Assembly (NCBI GenBank): GCA_020442225.1 | Contig: JAGRKR010000477.1 | Coordinates: forward strand, 2,726 to 9,224 | Source of the DNA: Hyphomicrobiaceae bacterium | Lineage (GTDB): Bacteria; Pseudomonadota; Alphaproteobacteria; Rhizobiales; Hyphomicrobiaceae | Direction: 5' to 3' | Length of the DNA: 6,499 nt | Shown: positions 5,701-6,499 of the stretch, one piece after another | Position numbering within the stretch: position 1 is the first letter of the stretch | Layout: the number at the start of each line of letters is the position of its first letter | Notes under the pieces: model-generated | The model's database searches: none | What the model saw: only the letters and a program-made list of their open reading frames with translations | What the model was told of the DNA's origin: nothing | Made by a program: the position numbers and the translations under genes

Positions 5701-6499
5701 TCAGGCATGATGCGCGCGCCAAGCCTCGAACATCAGGATCGTCCACAGAGCATGCTCGCCGTTCGTCCGCCCAGCCAGGTGATCGCTCCAGAGCGAGCGG
5801 ACGACATGGGACGAGAAGAGCCCCCCATCCGCCAGCCGTCGCGCCGACAGCAGGTCCTCCGCCCAGTCGCGCAGCGGGCCGCGCAGCCAGTCCCCGAGCG
5901 GCACTCCGAAGCCGGCCTTGGCCCGATCCACCAGCGACGGCGGCACGTGCCGGTAGAGCACCTGTCGCAGCGCCCACTTCGGCGCCCCGGGCCTGAGCTT
6001 CATCGACATCGGCAGGCTCCAGGCGAACTCGACCACGCGATGATCGAGCAACGGCGTCCGCGCTTCGAGCGATACCGCCATGCTGGCGCGATCCACCTTC
6101 GTGAGAATGTCGCCCGGCAGGTAGGCCAGCGCATCCCGGTAGAGCATGCGCTCGATGAAATCGGGCACAGTCTCCGCCACCGACGGATCGGTCATGACCG
6201 TCATCGGCTCACAATCGCTGCCGATGACGGCGAGCGGCTCCGGCCAGAGGCTCGCCAGCTTGACGTGAAAACCGTCGCCCTCCTCCCCGAGCACGCGCGC
6301 GAGCTTGTGGATCTTGTCGCCCGGCAGCCGCGGCCGCAACCGCGCGGGCGCCGCCATGGCCAGACGATCCCAGCGCGCAGGCGGCTGGCTGGCCATCAGC
6401 CTCGCCATGACGCGGCGCACGGGCAACGGCACCTTCAGCCAGCGATCGCGGAACGTCGCGCCCAGGACGTAGCGATTGTAGCCCGCGAACAGCTCGTCG
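5701..6499 (-). CDS. asnB: Asparagine synthase (glutamine-hydrolysing), C-terminal synthetase domain (partial, N-terminus off the right edge)
   Basis: The frame is open from the window edge to a TGA at 5701-5703, leaving 265 residues. It begins inside the conserved DELFAGYNRY motif, which in this family follows the SGG(x)D nucleotide-binding region. It also contains YLPGDILTKVDRASM (about 126-140 of the visible part) and SLEARTPLLDHRVVEFA (143-159). KAGFGVPLGDWLRGPLRDW (194-212) and NGEHALWTILMFEAW (246-260) follow. The family transfers ammonia from glutamine to an adenylated carboxylate, normally aspartate, using ATP. The N-terminal glutaminase domain, with its catalytic Cys at position 2, would lie beyond the right edge. 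A GTG at 6432 could be mistaken for a start, but the motif upstream of it shows the gene continues. AsnB paralogues of this kind are common in surface polysaccharide loci, so the substrate may not be free aspartate. Confidence 0.92.
   Translation of the reverse strand, partial: DELFAGYNRYVLGATFRDRWLKVPLPVRRVMARLMASQPPARWDRLAMAAPARLRPRLPGDKIHKLARVLGEEGDGFHVKLASLWPEPLAVIGSDCEPMTVMTDPSVAETVPDFIERMLYRDALAYLPGDILTKVDRASMAVSLEARTPLLDHRVVEFAWSLPMSMKLRPGAPKWALRQVLYRHVPPSLVDRAKAGFGVPLGDWLRGPLRDWAEDLLSARRLADGGLFSSHVVRSLWSDHLAGRTNGEHALWTILMFEAWRAHHA

Noticed and set aside
5568..5996. Plus-strand 142-codon frame at the end of asnB
   Set aside because: Most of it is antisense to the well-supported AsnB C-terminus. 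The part outside asnB shows no domain.
6430..6432. GTG as the start of a short AsnB-like protein
   Set aside because: The frame stays open to the window edge, and the residues upstream include the conserved DELFAGYNRY motif.

Overview
The window is GC-rich with strongly GC-biased codon third positions, and its gene families point to a proteobacterium, probably an alphaproteobacterium. That assignment is inference from gene content and style; no rRNA, tRNA or species marker is present. There are no CRISPR arrays, insertion sequences, tRNAs or rRNAs.

Layout from left to right. (1) Positions 1-1368, minus strand: a polytopic GT-C type glycosyltransferase (mannosyltransferase-like), cut by the left edge so that its C-terminal end is missing. 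(2) Positions 1369-1540: a divergent promoter region with a dyad. (3) Positions 1541-2968, plus strand: a fusion of a RimB-like (PF05618, retropepsin-like 'ATP-dependent zinc protease') domain to a RimK-like ATP-grasp domain. The protease DTG motif is intact, but most ATP and metal ligands of the ATP-grasp half are replaced. (4) Positions 3026-3808, minus strand, convergent with the fusion gene: an unrecognised membrane protein with an N-terminal zinc ribbon and a Cys-rich C-terminal domain. (5) Positions 3964-4020: a 57-base relic joining sequence from the start of gene 4 directly to sequence from its end, which looks like the remains of a decayed tandem paralogue. (6) Positions 4066-5436, minus strand: an unrecognised protein with a transmembrane hairpin, followed by a strong hairpin that may terminate it. 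(7) Positions 5437-5700: a less GC-rich intergenic stretch with a perfect 10-bp inverted repeat. (8) Positions 5701-6499, minus strand: the C-terminal synthetase half of a glutamine-hydrolysing asparagine synthase (AsnB family), cut by the right edge.

How the genes might work together. AsnB-type amidotransferases and GT-C glycosyltransferases are both common in surface-glycan loci, so the flanks may belong to polysaccharide or glycan metabolism. They lie more than 4 kb apart, however, and no operon links them. The central genes do not form one obvious operon: each has its own intergenic space, and the RimB/RimK fusion runs against its neighbours. The most interesting points are the apparently inactivated RimK half of the fusion protein, the relic of the zinc-ribbon gene, and the two adjacent uncharacterised membrane proteins.
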